DNA of 64,000 nucleotides from Dokdonia sp. Hel_I_53 (GCF_007827465.1 NZ_VISL01000001.1:1445001-1509000), one strand, 5' to 3'. Shown: positions 52,640 to 61,784, counted from the stretch's first letter. Notes: generated by a model not told the origin, from the letters alone. Program-made: numbers and translations.

Positions 52640-55129
52640 CTATCCTTCAAACTCATTATCATCACCATCATTAGAACGACCTCCTCGTTGACGTTGTTTC
52701 TTTTGGTTAAAACGATAGGTGAACGACAAGTTCACGGAACGTACTCTCCACTGAAATTCACTATCACTTGTAAATCGAACAGTGTCTGTAAAAGATCTTC
52801 TCTTAGCCGAGTTAAATACATCTCTAACATTTAGTCCTATTGTACCGTTATCATTAAGTATGTCCTTGCTAAAAGCAATATTTAAAAATAATAACCCTTC
52901 TGTTTCTGTTTGTGCATTATTGCTAGGACCTCTATAGAAAGCTGTCGTTTGCCAATCAATTTTATAAGGTAAGCTCACTTTTGCACTTCCTCGTGCAAAA
53001 TAACTAGTGTTTTTTGCACCATAATCAACCTCATTAAAAGCTCCTTCTGTTTTGAACTGAAAAAAGTTAAAGCTTCCATTTAATCTCAACCATTTTTTAG
53101 GATTATACAAAAGACCAGCCTCAAAACCAATACGCTCATTCGTACTCAAATTAATAGGTAGTCTTCTAATAATTGGAGTATTATTAGATGTTACCTCCCC
53201 TGTATCTTCTTGAATAAACTCAAAAGAATCTGTCTCATTTTGATAATAAACAGATGAGGTAAGTGTTAGTTTTTTCCAACGTTTTAAATACCCTACATCA
53301 AATGCATTTGCAAATGCAGGACGTAGCGATGGATTTCCTTGGAAAACGTTTGCCTCGCTTGACCTTGATGGGAAAGGATTAACAAAAAATCCTCTAGGTC
53401 TGTTAATCCTACGATTATATCCTACAGTTACATTTTCTCGTTCTCCTAATTCATATGTTAGATTTAACGTTGGGAATAACCCATCGTAGGTATTATCAAA
53501 ATTGAGGTCAAAACCAAGATTATTTTGATCTACTACAGCATCTACTTCACCCTTTTGCTGCGTACTCTCATACCTTAATCCAGCTAAGAAAGAAAACTGC
53601 CCAAATTTATTCCCATACTGGGTGTAAAGTGCGTGAACATTTTCATCATAAGTAAAAATATTACTCAGATTATTATTTCTCACAAAAGATCCTCCGGTAA
53701 AAAACTGTTCCTCTAATGTATAGTCTGTTACGGTTTTTTCTAGATTACCTCTGTAACCAGCTTCAAATTGTGCATTTTCCCCTATAGGCAACACATAATC
53801 AATTTGAGACAAATATTCTGTTTGATCTTCTATTTGAGCGATATTCTCTGCTGGCAGCAATGCATCCTCTGGAAAGATAATGCGTTCATCTATATAAGAA
53901 AGCTCCTCTTCTTCATCTTGGGCAAATTGAAATGCAGCTGTTAGTTCATGGCCATCATTATCAAATTTAGTTACATAATTAAGTGAAAACTGATAACTCA
54001 AATCTTCTTCATTCTCTGTTTCTATACGAGATCTTGATGTGGTACGATCATTTGTTGCATTAAATTCATCTGTGATATTGTCCGTAGAGGATTGATTATC
54101 TCCAAGTCTTAAAAAAACACTTCCGGTTATAGAGGTCTTATCGCTCAAAAAATATTCTATCCCTAGATTTGTATTAAACCCACCACGCTCTCTATCAAAA
54201 TTTCTTTTTTCTCGTATTACTCGATCGATAGCTCCTGTACGCGTATTGTCTCCATCTAGTTCAAAAAATGTATTCTCAGCAAAGGAATTTCCTGGGGATT
54301 TACGTTTACTATAGCCTGTAGTGTTGAAAATATTAAAGTTATCTGTACGTAAATTAATGTTTCCTGTTACACCGTATGTAAGAGGATCTCCTATGTTTGT
54401 TTGGATTGATCCGTTTAGACCTAAAGTCTTTTCTTTTTTCAAAATTATGTTAAGGATACCTGCTGTACCCTCTGCATCATATCTTGCAGAAGGCGATGTA
54501 ATCACTTCTACTCGTTCAATAGCATCTGCAGGGAGTTGCTGCAAAGCATCTGTAGATCCAAATCCGGCAATAGCAGAAGGTTTTCCGTTAATTAAGATAC
54601 GCACATTGCCATTTCCTCTCAAAGCTATCGCTCCATCTACATCAACTGTAACCGATGGTACATTACTTAATGCATCACTCACAGTAGCTCCACTAGTGGT
54701 AAGGTCTTTTCCTATATTATATATTTTTTTATCTAATCTTACTTGAACCTCTGTGGTTTCTGCTCTTACAACTACTTCATCTAAAGATTGAGAATCTATA
54801 GAAAGCGTTTGTGTAGGTAGTATTGTGCTTTCAAATAATTGTTGTCCACGGAGTATTTTAGGTTCAAAAGAAATAAATTCAAACTTTACGTCATATATAC
54901 CAGCAGGAACTTCTATAGCATAGCTTCCATTTGGATCTGTGATTCCACCAGTTACAATCTTCCCGTCACTATTTGTAAATGATACAGTAGCGTACTCCAT
55001 AGGAGTATTTACTTCTGCCTCTAACACCTTCCCTGAAACAGTAACATCTTTAGGTGCTTTGTTAGTAGGGTTTTGACTAAAAACTGACAGTGCACAAATT
55101 GAAAATACCACTGTAAAAAATTTCTTCAT
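52640..55129 (-). CDS. outer membrane beta-barrel receptor (OMP_b-brl/TonB-like)
   Basis: 829 aa. Signal peptide, CarboxypepD_reg-like domain (VTVSGKVLEAEVNTPMEYAT), then a TonB-plug-like segment (KIYNIGKDLTTSGATVSDAL, IALRGNGNVRILINGKPSAI, IERVEVITSPSARYDAEGTA) and a long barrel with NVTVGYNRRINRPRGFFVNP. This is the Bacteroidetes OMP_b-brl_3 group, close to TonB receptors. The C-terminus is basic and Gly/Asp-rich (KQRQRGGRSNDGDDNEFEG). The ligand is unknown; monocistronic. Confidence 0.88.
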   Translation of the reverse strand: MKKFFTVVFSICALSVFSQNPTNKAPKDVTVSGKVLEAEVNTPMEYATVSFTNSDGKIVTGGITDPNGSYAIEVPAGIYDVKFEFISFEPKILRGQQLFESTILPTQTLSIDSQSLDEVVVRAETTEVQVRLDKKIYNIGKDLTTSGATVSDALSNVPSVTVDVDGAIALRGNGNVRILINGKPSAIAGFGSTDALQQLPADAIERVEVITSPSARYDAEGTAGILNIILKKEKTLGLNGSIQTNIGDPLTYGVTGNINLRTDNFNIFNTTGYSKRKSPGNSFAENTFFELDGDNTRTGAIDRVIREKRNFDRERGGFNTNLGIEYFLSDKTSITGSVFLRLGDNQSSTDNITDEFNATNDRTTSRSRIETENEEDLSYQFSLNYVTKFDNDGHELTAAFQFAQDEEEELSYIDERIIFPEDALLPAENIAQIEDQTEYLSQIDYVLPIGENAQFEAGYRGNLEKTVTDYTLEEQFFTGGSFVRNNNLSNIFTYDENVHALYTQYGNKFGQFSFLAGLRYESTQQKGEVDAVVDQNNLGFDLNFDNTYDGLFPTLNLTYELGERENVTVGYNRRINRPRGFFVNPFPSRSSEANVFQGNPSLRPAFANAFDVGYLKRWKKLTLTSSVYYQNETDSFEFIQEDTGEVTSNNTPIIRRLPINLSTNERIGFEAGLLYNPKKWLRLNGSFNFFQFKTEGAFNEVDYGAKNTSYFARGSAKVSLPYKIDWQTTAFYRGPSNNAQTETEGLLFLNIAFSKDILNDNGTIGLNVRDVFNSAKRRSFTDTVRFTSDSEFQWRVRSVNLSFTYRFNQKKQRQRGGRSNDGDDNEFEG

Positions 55130-55277
55130 AGCTTAAAATTTAGAAGTCTCAAAAATTTGGACTCACAAATTAAGCATAGGTAAAGTTAGGCTATCGCCAA
55201 TTTTTTGTTAAACAACTTCCAGTAAATGTGAAATGATGACTACTTTCTTACTAAATTACTTTGTCACTATAATCGCC

Positions 55278-55532
55278 TTATAATTCACCTTGGTTAGATT
55301 TTGTTTTAGATTTATAGACAAAATAAAAAACACCTCCTACTAAGATATAAGGAATGATCATTAAATATTTGATTCCGTTATTAATGCCTTTGGCTGTACT
55401 GTTATCTTCCTCAGATTCTAGCACTGCACGACACATCGCGCATTGTGTTGTAGAGGTTGTTGTTGCATATACGTTCGCTTTCGCGAAAGCGAAAAATAAA
55501 AACACAAATAAGAGCAGCCTCAAATTTTTCAT
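55278..55532 (-). CDS. small membrane protein with CxxC, end of cytochrome oxidase cluster
   Basis: 84 aa. The signal-like N-terminus MKNLRLLLFVFLFFAFAKAN ends in residues encoded by an exact palindrome copy (55476-55491). Then comes TTQCAMCRAVLESEEDNSTA with a CxxC motif, and a membrane helix (YLMIIPYILVGGVFYFVYKS). I recall such proteins beside SCO/DUF420 genes but know no function; metal or haem-copper handling is a guess. It starts 3 bp after DUF420. Confidence 0.7.
   Translation of the reverse strand: MKNLRLLLFVFLFFAFAKANVYATTTSTTQCAMCRAVLESEEDNSTAKGINNGIKYLMIIPYILVGGVFYFVYKSKTKSNQGEL
55476..55491. repeat. iterated palindrome, exact 16 bp, in 84-aa protein gene
   Basis: Encodes AFAKA at the end of the signal-like N-terminus. 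Confidence 0.92.
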
Positions 55533-55535
55533 TTC

Positions 55536-56078
55536 TTACACGTAATATGGAGAAATCATTAAGTACACCACCACTCCAGTAATCGCAACATAGAGCCAAA
55601 TAGGAAAAGTAATTCTTGCTATTTTTCTGTGCTTATCAAAACGTTGTGCTAATGCTCTAACATAAGTAATGAGTACAAGAGGTATGATGATTATAGATAG
55701 CGCAATGTGGCTTATTAGTATGAATAAATAAATATAGCGTATCAAGCCCTCCCCACCGAATGATGTGGAGTCTGACGTCATGTGATATGCCACATACATT
55801 AGTAGGAAAAGAACTGAGAGTGTGATGGCAATTTTCATCAAATACTCATGTGTTTTTCTTTTACCTTTTTTTATAGCTATGACACCAAATATTAAGACTA
55901 TAGCTGTGAGACCATTTATTCCAGCATATATAGGTGGCAAAAAACTAAGAGGTTCTACATCAAAACCAAAATCTTTCAGTTTTATTGTAAATAATGCGGC
56001 AACTGCCACGGGAATAACAACAGATAATACTATTATCCATATTTTGTATCTCTTCTCTGTATCTGACAGCGTGCTCAT
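55536..56078 (-). CDS. DUF420 (YozB-like) membrane protein
   Basis: 180 aa with about five membrane helices; FLPPIYAGINGLTAIVLIFG and KKGKRKTHEYLMKIAITLSV match the DUF420 family found with cytochrome oxidase and SCO genes. Conserved His residues in the helices (KTHEYLMK, AYHMTSD, ISHIALS) may bind haem or copper. It starts 2 bp after the SCO gene and is thus cotranscribed. Confidence 0.88.
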   Translation of the reverse strand: MSTLSDTEKRYKIWIIVLSVVIPVAVAALFTIKLKDFGFDVEPLSFLPPIYAGINGLTAIVLIFGVIAIKKGKRKTHEYLMKIAITLSVLFLLMYVAYHMTSDSTSFGGEGLIRYIYLFILISHIALSIIIIPLVLITYVRALAQRFDKHRKIARITFPIWLYVAITGVVVYLMISPYYV

Positions 56079-56080
56079 AA

Positions 56081-56818
56081 TTATTGAAGTAATTTTTGAA
56101 TATCTTCTACTAAAATATCAATTTCTGAGGTTTCACCTCCTTCTGGCACCTGGGCATCCATAGGTACGAAACCTCTATAATAGGGCTTTGGATTACCGTA
56201 AGGATCTAATCTAGATCTAATAAATCCATTTTTATCAATAAGCGCAAATAAACCTGAATGGTATAAATCTTTTTCATCTCCCTCTTCATTTGTAGCAAGA
56301 TAAAAACCTTCATTAGAGAGTTTTCTTATTTGAGCACGGTCCCCTGTCATAAAATGCCAGTTAGGGTTTGTTACGTCGTAACTTTTCTTGTATGCTTTAA
56401 GAACAGCTGGAGTATCATGTTCTGGATCTATGGAGAAGCTAGCAATCCCGAAGTCATTTCTTCCCTCAAATTTTTTTGATATAGACTTTAGATTATGACT
56501 CATGGGTATACAAATATCTGTACACCTCGTGAAGAAAAATTCTACCAGATATACTTTTCCTTTATAGTCAAGGTTTGAAATGGTATCTCGATCTTGATTT
56601 AAAAACTCGAAATCAGGTACTTTTCTATCAATGCCATTTTGATTAATATACACTAGCCCATCTGGTGCATTATTAATTAACTCACCGCCTTCTTGATGCA
56701 TACGTCCTCCACGGGATATATCATCATTTATAATTCTTTGATATATTTTAGGCAGTACTATGATTCCAAAAATGAGAACAATAGCTGCTATACCTATGTA
56801 AGTATTTTTTCTCATCAC
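56081..56818 (-). CDS. SCO1/SenC family copper chaperone
   Basis: 245 aa. One N-terminal anchor, then a thioredoxin fold with FFTRCTDICIPMSHNL (the CxxxC copper-binding pair), FSIDPEHDTPAVLKAYKKSY and a distal His in DLYHSGLFALIDKNG. It delivers copper to the CuA centre of cytochrome c oxidase in the periplasm. It begins directly after the upstream gene. Confidence 0.92.
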   Translation of the reverse strand: MMRKNTYIGIAAIVLIFGIIVLPKIYQRIINDDISRGGRMHQEGGELINNAPDGLVYINQNGIDRKVPDFEFLNQDRDTISNLDYKGKVYLVEFFFTRCTDICIPMSHNLKSISKKFEGRNDFGIASFSIDPEHDTPAVLKAYKKSYDVTNPNWHFMTGDRAQIRKLSNEGFYLATNEEGDEKDLYHSGLFALIDKNGFIRSRLDPYGNPKPYYRGFVPMDAQVPEGGETSEIDILVEDIQKLLQ

Positions 56819-57505
56819 CTATTTGCTAGTTGATCTACGCTGCTCTATTTTAGGGCTCGCGTTGTTGTTCTTTTTTAACGCTAATCTATACTCAGCTAAT
56901 AATATTTTTACATCATCTTTAAGGTATCCCATCTCTACAGCTTGTGTAAAGTCGTACCCAAATTTATTAGCTTTTTTCTCTTGATGACCAGAACGTAGTG
57001 AAAGATTTTTATCAATTACAAATACATCTGGATGCCCACCATCTGACATTAATGTGAGGCCTGTATCTAAACTTTGGAAGTGCTTTGCAACTTGTGTTTT
57101 GTTTGCTATGATAAACCTCATCTTTGAAGTGTCAAATATTCTTGATAGCTCTTCTTCGAGTGCTTTAAGAACCTGTTCACTACCCTCATTAACAAATAAC
57201 ACTAATTGAAAATCGTCATAGCGTTCAAAATATTTGAAGATCATTAAATTCAAATTTGCTGTATAACCAGGATTTGTCTTAAGACCATCACCTAAATAAC
57301 CAACAAGTGTGATGTGATTATCAAACGTAAGTGCAGTGTCTGCTGTGGGGCCTACATTGTATTCTTGTGACTCAAAATGCTGTATATCCATTACCTTTTC
57401 ATTGAGTAGCGGTAAGTTTGCAAAATTGTAGATACCAGAAGCAAAAAAGAGATAAGCTACTATAGGCAACACAAAAAGAGATATAAGAACTAATTTCTTT
57501 TTCAT
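56819..57505 (-). CDS. membrane-anchored thioredoxin-like protein, unknown
   Basis: 228 aa from ATG 57505. The frame opens at a TTG (57514), but that TTG is the last part of the -7 box TATCTTTG, so the ATG is the start. N-terminal helix (KLVLISLFVLPIVAYLFFAS); the mature part (NHITLVGYLGD, FQLVLFVNEGSEQVLKALEE, HPDVFVIDKNLSLRSG) looks like a thioredoxin or SCO-type fold without CxxxC. It is first in the SCO-DUF420 unit, so an oxidase assembly role is likely but unproven. Confidence 0.65.
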   Translation of the reverse strand: MKKKLVLISLFVLPIVAYLFFASGIYNFANLPLLNEKVMDIQHFESQEYNVGPTADTALTFDNHITLVGYLGDGLKTNPGYTANLNLMIFKYFERYDDFQLVLFVNEGSEQVLKALEEELSRIFDTSKMRFIIANKTQVAKHFQSLDTGLTLMSDGGHPDVFVIDKNLSLRSGHQEKKANKFGYDFTQAVEMGYLKDDVKILLAEYRLALKKNNNASPKIEQRRSTSK

Positions 57506-57511
57506 AGACTG

Positions 57512-57519
57512 CAAAGATA
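57512..57519 (-). promoter_or_regulatory. -7 element of the SCO-DUF420 unit
   Basis: Reverse-strand TATCTTTG, seven bases before the ATG at 57505. No TTG at 17-21 bp. Together with the terminator at 57613 it splits the oxidase cluster into separate transcripts. Confidence 0.5.
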
Positions 57520-57612
57520 AATCTCAATACCTAAATCTTATTGTAATGATTTCAATATTTGTGAAATCATTGGATAAGCACCCAGTGTTAATTTGGTTCT
57601 AAAACAGTTGTA

Positions 57613-57640
57613 TAAAAAAAGCGGCTCTAAAGCCGCTTTA
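57613..57640 (-). terminator. rho-independent terminator after subunit IV gene
   Basis: On the reverse strand AAAGCGGCT, TTAG, AGCCGCTTT and then seven or eight T. It closes the subunit III-IV transcript. Confidence 0.87.
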
Positions 57641-57648
57641 CTATTTAA

Positions 57649-58032
57649 TTAAAAGTCCCAACTTTGAAACCCTGTATTATACACGTCAAAAATATAATCA
57701 CCCTCTGTAAGTAATATAAATACTAGGTAGCATATCAAAAAGATAGCTGTCCAGACTACTGCTCTACGCAACCCTTTTACTTCATCTCGCATGTGCATAA
57801 AATCCCACGTAATATAATAGGCTTTTACGATTGTAAGGATGATAAACACCCAGTTAAGGAGTTTCATTCTTATAAAAGTTGTTTCTAGTAGAAACGCTGG
57901 CTTATAAATACCTAATACAACTTCAATTGCTGTAACTAGTGTAAGGAATATAAGAACACCCCATATTTTTTGAGTATTATTCTTAAATTTTAAAGTCCCT
58001 CTAAAAATTGCAAGTTTATGTTCGTGTGCCAT
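57649..58032 (-). CDS. cytochrome c oxidase subunit IV-type protein
   Basis: 127 aa with three membrane helices (IWGVLIFLTLVTAIEVVLGI, LNWVFIILTIVKAYYI, AVVWTAIFLICYLVFILLTE). The motif ITWDFMHMRDEVKGLRR between the second and third is typical of prokaryotic COX4 small subunits. It follows the long subunit III gene and precedes a terminator. Confidence 0.88.
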   Translation of the reverse strand: MAHEHKLAIFRGTLKFKNNTQKIWGVLIFLTLVTAIEVVLGIYKPAFLLETTFIRMKLLNWVFIILTIVKAYYITWDFMHMRDEVKGLRRAVVWTAIFLICYLVFILLTEGDYIFDVYNTGFQSWDF

Positions 58033-58102
58033 TTTAATCTTATTTAGTTTTCAAAAAACTATATCTGTTTTAATTGTAGCGATGTCGCTAGGTCTTATGG
58101 AA

Positions 58103-59080
58103 TTATACTAGGTAGAAAAAGGTAAATACAAATACCCAAACAAGATCTACAAAGTGCCAGTACAACCCTACTTTTTCAACCATCTCATAATGTCCTCTTC
58201 GCTCATATGTTCCTAGAACCACATTAAAGAATATTATTATATTAATTAATATTCCAGAAAACACGTGAAAACCGTGGAAACCTGTGATAAAGAAAAAGAA
58301 ATCTGCAAATAGTGGTGCGCCATATTCATTATGTCTCAAGTTTGCACCTTCTACAACTAACAATCCATCTTTGGCTAGTTTTTCTAACGAAGCCTCTCTA
58401 GAAAGCACTGTTTTCTCACCTTCATCTGTGAGTGTTTGTATACGTATCAATGCATTAGGAGTAGCAACAAAACCAGCTTTAACTTCTTCAATAGAATAAG
58501 TTGTTGGCGTGGCCTCTTCATCATACCAAACACCATTCTTACTCAAATGCTGCTCGCGCTCACCTACAGCAGGAATTGCAAAATCTGCAAGTGCCATGCG
58601 TTTACCATCTGTATCTACAAATTGTAGAATTTTTCCTCCTTTTGTTTCTACAGCACCATAATCTCCTTTAATAAAAGTAGCCCACTCCCATCCTTGTGAT
58701 CCAACGAAGATAATACCTCCTATAATCGTTAAAAACATATAAAAAGCAACGCTTTTATGTTTTAAGTGATGTCCTGCATCTACTGCAAGAACCATCGTTA
58801 CAGAAGACATAATAAGTACAAACGTCATAAATGCCACATAAATCATCGGGAAATTCCCGTGAATAAATGGCACGTGCGTAAATACTTCGTCTGCAATAGG
58901 CCAAGCATCTATAAATTTAAATCTTGAAAAACCGTAAGCGGCTAGAAAGCCAGAAAAGGTCAATGCATCAGAAACGATGAAAAACCACATCATCATCTTT
59001 CCATAGCTTGATCTAAGTGGCTCGTTACCACCACCCCAGGTGTTTTCCTCAGCGTTGTTGTGTGTCACAGTTGTGTCCAT
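58103..59080 (-). CDS. cytochrome c oxidase subunit III (long form)
   Basis: 325 aa. Subunit III helices with YGKMMMWFFIVSDALTFSGF, GSQGWEWATFIKGDYGA and, near the end, FFFFITGFHGFHVFSGILIN and YWHFVDLVWVFVFTFFYLV. About 100 hydrophilic residues (roughly 150-255) are inserted between two helices, which I recall in other Bacteroidetes. Together with the shorter paralogue next door it belongs to a caa3-like oxidase. It has its own promoter (59109-59139). Confidence 0.93.
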   Translation of the reverse strand: MDTTVTHNNAEENTWGGGNEPLRSSYGKMMMWFFIVSDALTFSGFLAAYGFSRFKFIDAWPIADEVFTHVPFIHGNFPMIYVAFMTFVLIMSSVTMVLAVDAGHHLKHKSVAFYMFLTIIGGIIFVGSQGWEWATFIKGDYGAVETKGGKILQFVDTDGKRMALADFAIPAVGEREQHLSKNGVWYDEEATPTTYSIEEVKAGFVATPNALIRIQTLTDEGEKTVLSREASLEKLAKDGLLVVEGANLRHNEYGAPLFADFFFFITGFHGFHVFSGILINIIIFFNVVLGTYERRGHYEMVEKVGLYWHFVDLVWVFVFTFFYLV

Positions 59081-59108
59081 TCGTTGGAATTGGTTAATTT
59101 AATGGTTG

Positions 59109-59139
59109 CAAAAATAAGTATTTTATACTCGGCTTTCAA
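59109..59139 (-). promoter_or_regulatory. promoter of subunit III-IV unit
   Basis: Reverse-strand TTG (59137-59139), 20 bp, TATTTTTG (59109-59116): a full match to the flavobacterial consensus, 29 bp before the ATG. A palindrome copy lies at 59173-59187 upstream. Confidence 0.65.
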
Positions 59140-59172
59140 TACTTGAATGCCGATTTATAATGGTTTTAGATA

Positions 59173-59187
59173 CGCTTTCGCGAAAGC
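59173..59187. repeat. iterated palindrome, exact 14-bp core
   Basis: Between the short and long subunit III genes, upstream of the promoter at 59109-59139. Confidence 0.9.
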
Positions 59188-59257
59188 AAACTTCTCTCCA
59201 TAATTTTTTCTCTTTCTCAAAAATAATATAGATGGCTCTACTACATTGTGATTACCA

Positions 59258-59839
59258 CTATTTTGTCACATATAATAACACAAAAAGGAATACCCATAAT
59301 AGATCTAAAAAATGCCAAAATGTTACTCCTAAGGATAAACCTAAATAATCTGTGGGGGTATACTTACCTCTTAATTGATTGATAAGAATAACTAATAAGG
59401 ATATAAAACCTGCAATTACATGTGCTATATGTACTGCAATAATTAGAAATAAAAATGTCGTAGTGATATTACTAGAAGCACCGGTAAAATAATAGCCCTG
59501 CTCTTGAAAAGCTGAAAATCCAGCAAATTGTGATACTACAAAACCTATCCCTAATGCTATTGTAACTACTAGTAATCCAGTACCTAATTGAGACTTTCCT
59601 GATATGATTGCATTTTTTGCTAAATGTATAGTAACACTACTCACCAAAATTAGTAATGTAGAGATGATTAAAGCAACAGGAAAATCATAATTTTCTAACC
59701 AGTCTCTACGCTCCATACTTACGATATAAGCACTCGTGAGGCCAGCAAATGTCATACATAAACTTATGATGCCAAACCAAAGCATTTGCTTTTTAGCTCG
59801 GTCTTGTTTTAGTTTTTCTCCTCCTTTGGTATAATCCAT
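59258..59839 (-). CDS. haem-copper oxidase subunit III (short form)
   Basis: 193 aa, five membrane helices. QMLWFGIISLCMTFAGLTSA, FLFLIIAVHIAHVIAGFISL and GVTFWHFLDLLWVFLFVLLY are the CtaE/CyoC pattern. It starts one base after the ctaB stop, so the two are cotranscribed. It is paralogous to the long subunit III downstream. Confidence 0.92.
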   Translation of the reverse strand: MDYTKGGEKLKQDRAKKQMLWFGIISLCMTFAGLTSAYIVSMERRDWLENYDFPVALIISTLLILVSSVTIHLAKNAIISGKSQLGTGLLVVTIALGIGFVVSQFAGFSAFQEQGYYFTGASSNITTTFLFLIIAVHIAHVIAGFISLLVILINQLRGKYTPTDYLGLSLGVTFWHFLDLLWVFLFVLLYVTK

Positions 59840-59840
59840 A

Positions 59841-60725
59841 CTATCTCAAAAATTTATCTACCACAAAAACTATTTGTAATAAAGTAATATAGGTTACACT
59901 TGAAAGCATTAACCTTTTTGCTGTTTTAGCGTCACGATTTTGATATAACTTTATAGCCCAATACAACATAAATAAACCTAAAGCCCCCACTATAACAGCA
60001 GATATTGGAGATAAAAATAAGGACCCCGTTACTCCAAATGCTGGAACGATAGATATTAAGACTGTCCATATGGTGTATAATACTATCTGGAGTGCAGTAC
60101 CCGTATCACGTTTACCTGTGGGTAACATTGCAAAACCTCCCTTTTTATAATCATCATACAAAAACCACCCAATTGCCCAAAAATGTGGGAATTGCCAGAA
60201 AAATTGAATCATAAACAATGTGCCTGGCTCTATACCAAAGTTATTAGTTGCTGCTACCCATCCCAGCATGTATGGAATCGCTCCAGGAAAGGCACCCACA
60301 AAAACAGAAAGTGGTGTTTTTGTTTTGAGAGGTGTATACAATAACACGTACATAAATATAGAGATTCCTCCAAACATGGCTGTCTGAGGATTGATATACC
60401 ATAAAGTGCCTAATCCCAATAAAGTAAATCCAATTGCAATTGTCAAAGCCATTGTCACAGACATCCTCCCGGAAGCAACTGGCCTGTTTTTTGTTCGGTC
60501 CATCAAAGCATCAAGATCTCTCTCTAGCACTTGATTATATGCATTAGACGCTCCAACCATAAAATACCCTCCTACTGCAAGCAGGAAGACAATAAACCAG
60601 TCTATGTGTTCTGCTGCAAGAAAGTATCCAGCAACACTAGAAAATACGACACTTATAGACAAGCGCATCTTTGTGATTTCTTTGAAATCGTACCAGCTAG
60701 AATAAGTTTGTGTATGAACAGCCAC
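59841..60725 (-). CDS. ctaB: haem o synthase (protohaem IX farnesyltransferase)
   Basis: 294 aa from GTG 60725; TTG 60734 is an alternative. The open frame reaches a TTG at 60797, but that TTG is the -33 box of a good promoter (TTG-N20-TATCTTTG, 60767-60797), so the start must be downstream. UbiA-type prenyltransferase: SNAYNQVLERDLDALMDRTK (N-x3-D region) and YDDYKKGGFAMLP, with about nine membrane helices. It farnesylates haem b to haem o for the oxidase encoded downstream. First gene of the cluster. Confidence 0.93.
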   Translation of the reverse strand: MAVHTQTYSSWYDFKEITKMRLSISVVFSSVAGYFLAAEHIDWFIVFLLAVGGYFMVGASNAYNQVLERDLDALMDRTKNRPVASGRMSVTMALTIAIGFTLLGLGTLWYINPQTAMFGGISIFMYVLLYTPLKTKTPLSVFVGAFPGAIPYMLGWVAATNNFGIEPGTLFMIQFFWQFPHFWAIGWFLYDDYKKGGFAMLPTGKRDTGTALQIVLYTIWTVLISIVPAFGVTGSLFLSPISAVIVGALGLFMLYWAIKLYQNRDAKTAKRLMLSSVTYITLLQIVFVVDKFLR

Positions 60726-60766
60726 GTCGCTCAAAAACAGATATTTTAAGATTTTTTTAAGTCGTG

Positions 60767-60797
60767 CAAAGATACTGCCCAAAAGCAATGTGTACAA
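60767..60797 (-). promoter_or_regulatory. promoter of ctaB
   Basis: Reverse-strand TTG (60795-60797), 20 bp, TATCTTTG (60767-60774). It matches the consensus fully and lies inside the open reading frame that extends ctaB upstream, ruling that extension out. Confidence 0.7.
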
Positions 60798-60840
60798 CTC
60801 ATAAAAATTGAAAGTAAATGATAAGGTCGTGTTAAAATAA

Positions 60841-60856
60841 CGCTTTCGCGAAAGCG
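60841..60856. repeat. iterated palindrome, exact 16 bp
   Basis: In the divergent region between ctaB and the MBL hydrolase gene. Confidence 0.92.
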
Positions 60857-60898
60857 CAACTCCTAACTTAGATTCTTATCACAATAAAAGGTTATAAT

Positions 60899-61780
60899 AT
60901 GAAATATTTATTTTTGATTTCAGCAATACTTTTGACATCTATTATCTCTGCTCAGGGACGTTTTGATGCTATAGAAATAACCACAGAGAGGGTTACTGAT
61001 CACATTTTCATGCTAAAAGGTGCAGGTGGAAATATTGCAATTTCTACAGGTAAAGATGGTGTATTTATGATTGACGATCAATTTGCTCCTTTAAGTAATA
61101 AAATCATGGCTGCTATTAGTAACGTTTCAGACCTGCCTGTTAAGTTTCTTATAAATACACATTTTCATGGAGATCATTCTGGAGGGAATGCAAATTTTGA
61201 ATCTAGTGGGGCAATCATTATAGCTCATGATAATGTACGAGAAAGATTATCCAATAATGATGACACATCAGAAGCTGGACTACCGATTATAACCTTTAGC
61301 AAGGATGCAACTTTTTATCAAAACGGTGATGACATTTTTCTTACTCATGTGCACAATGCACATACAGATGGAGATGCACTTGTTTACTTTGCACAAAGCA
61401 ATGTACTACACACGGGTGATACTTTTTTTAATGGTAGATTTCCTTACATAGATCTTGCTAGTGGCGGAAGCATTACAGGGGCTATCGTTGCTGCAAAAAA
61501 AGGGTTAATGCTTATAAATGATACTACAAAAATAATTCCTGGTCATGGAGACCTAGCCACAAAAGGTGATTATCAAAAATATCACGATATGCTCGAAGCC
61601 GTTTCAGATACTATCTCTAAAGCTATAAGTAATGGCCAGACAGAAGATCAAGTTGCAGCAGACAAGTCATTAACAGAAGCTTATTTTACAGATAAAGAAA
61701 CTAAAAACGATTTTATCTCTGGCGAAAAATTTAGACGCACCGTATATAAAAGCCTTAATGAATCTTTGAAAAAAAGCTAA
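60899..61780 (+). CDS. secreted MBL-fold metallo-hydrolase
   Basis: 293 aa. A signal peptide (ending IISAQ) precedes a metallo-beta-lactamase fold with LINTHFHGDHSGGNANFESS (HxHxDH), HNAHTDGDALVYF (third His), HTGDTFF (Asp) and IIPGHGDLA (last His). All zinc ligands are present. The substrate is unknown; exported MBL proteins of this type are not necessarily beta-lactamases. It is followed by the VOC gene with a 4-bp gap. Confidence 0.92.
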   Translation: MKYLFLISAILLTSIISAQGRFDAIEITTERVTDHIFMLKGAGGNIAISTGKDGVFMIDDQFAPLSNKIMAAISNVSDLPVKFLINTHFHGDHSGGNANFESSGAIIIAHDNVRERLSNNDDTSEAGLPIITFSKDATFYQNGDDIFLTHVHNAHTDGDALVYFAQSNVLHTGDTFFNGRFPYIDLASGGSITGAIVAAKKGLMLINDTTKIIPGHGDLATKGDYQKYHDMLEAVSDTISKAISNGQTEDQVAADKSLTEAYFTDKETKNDFISGEKFRRTVYKSLNESLKKS

Positions 61781-61784
61781 TATT

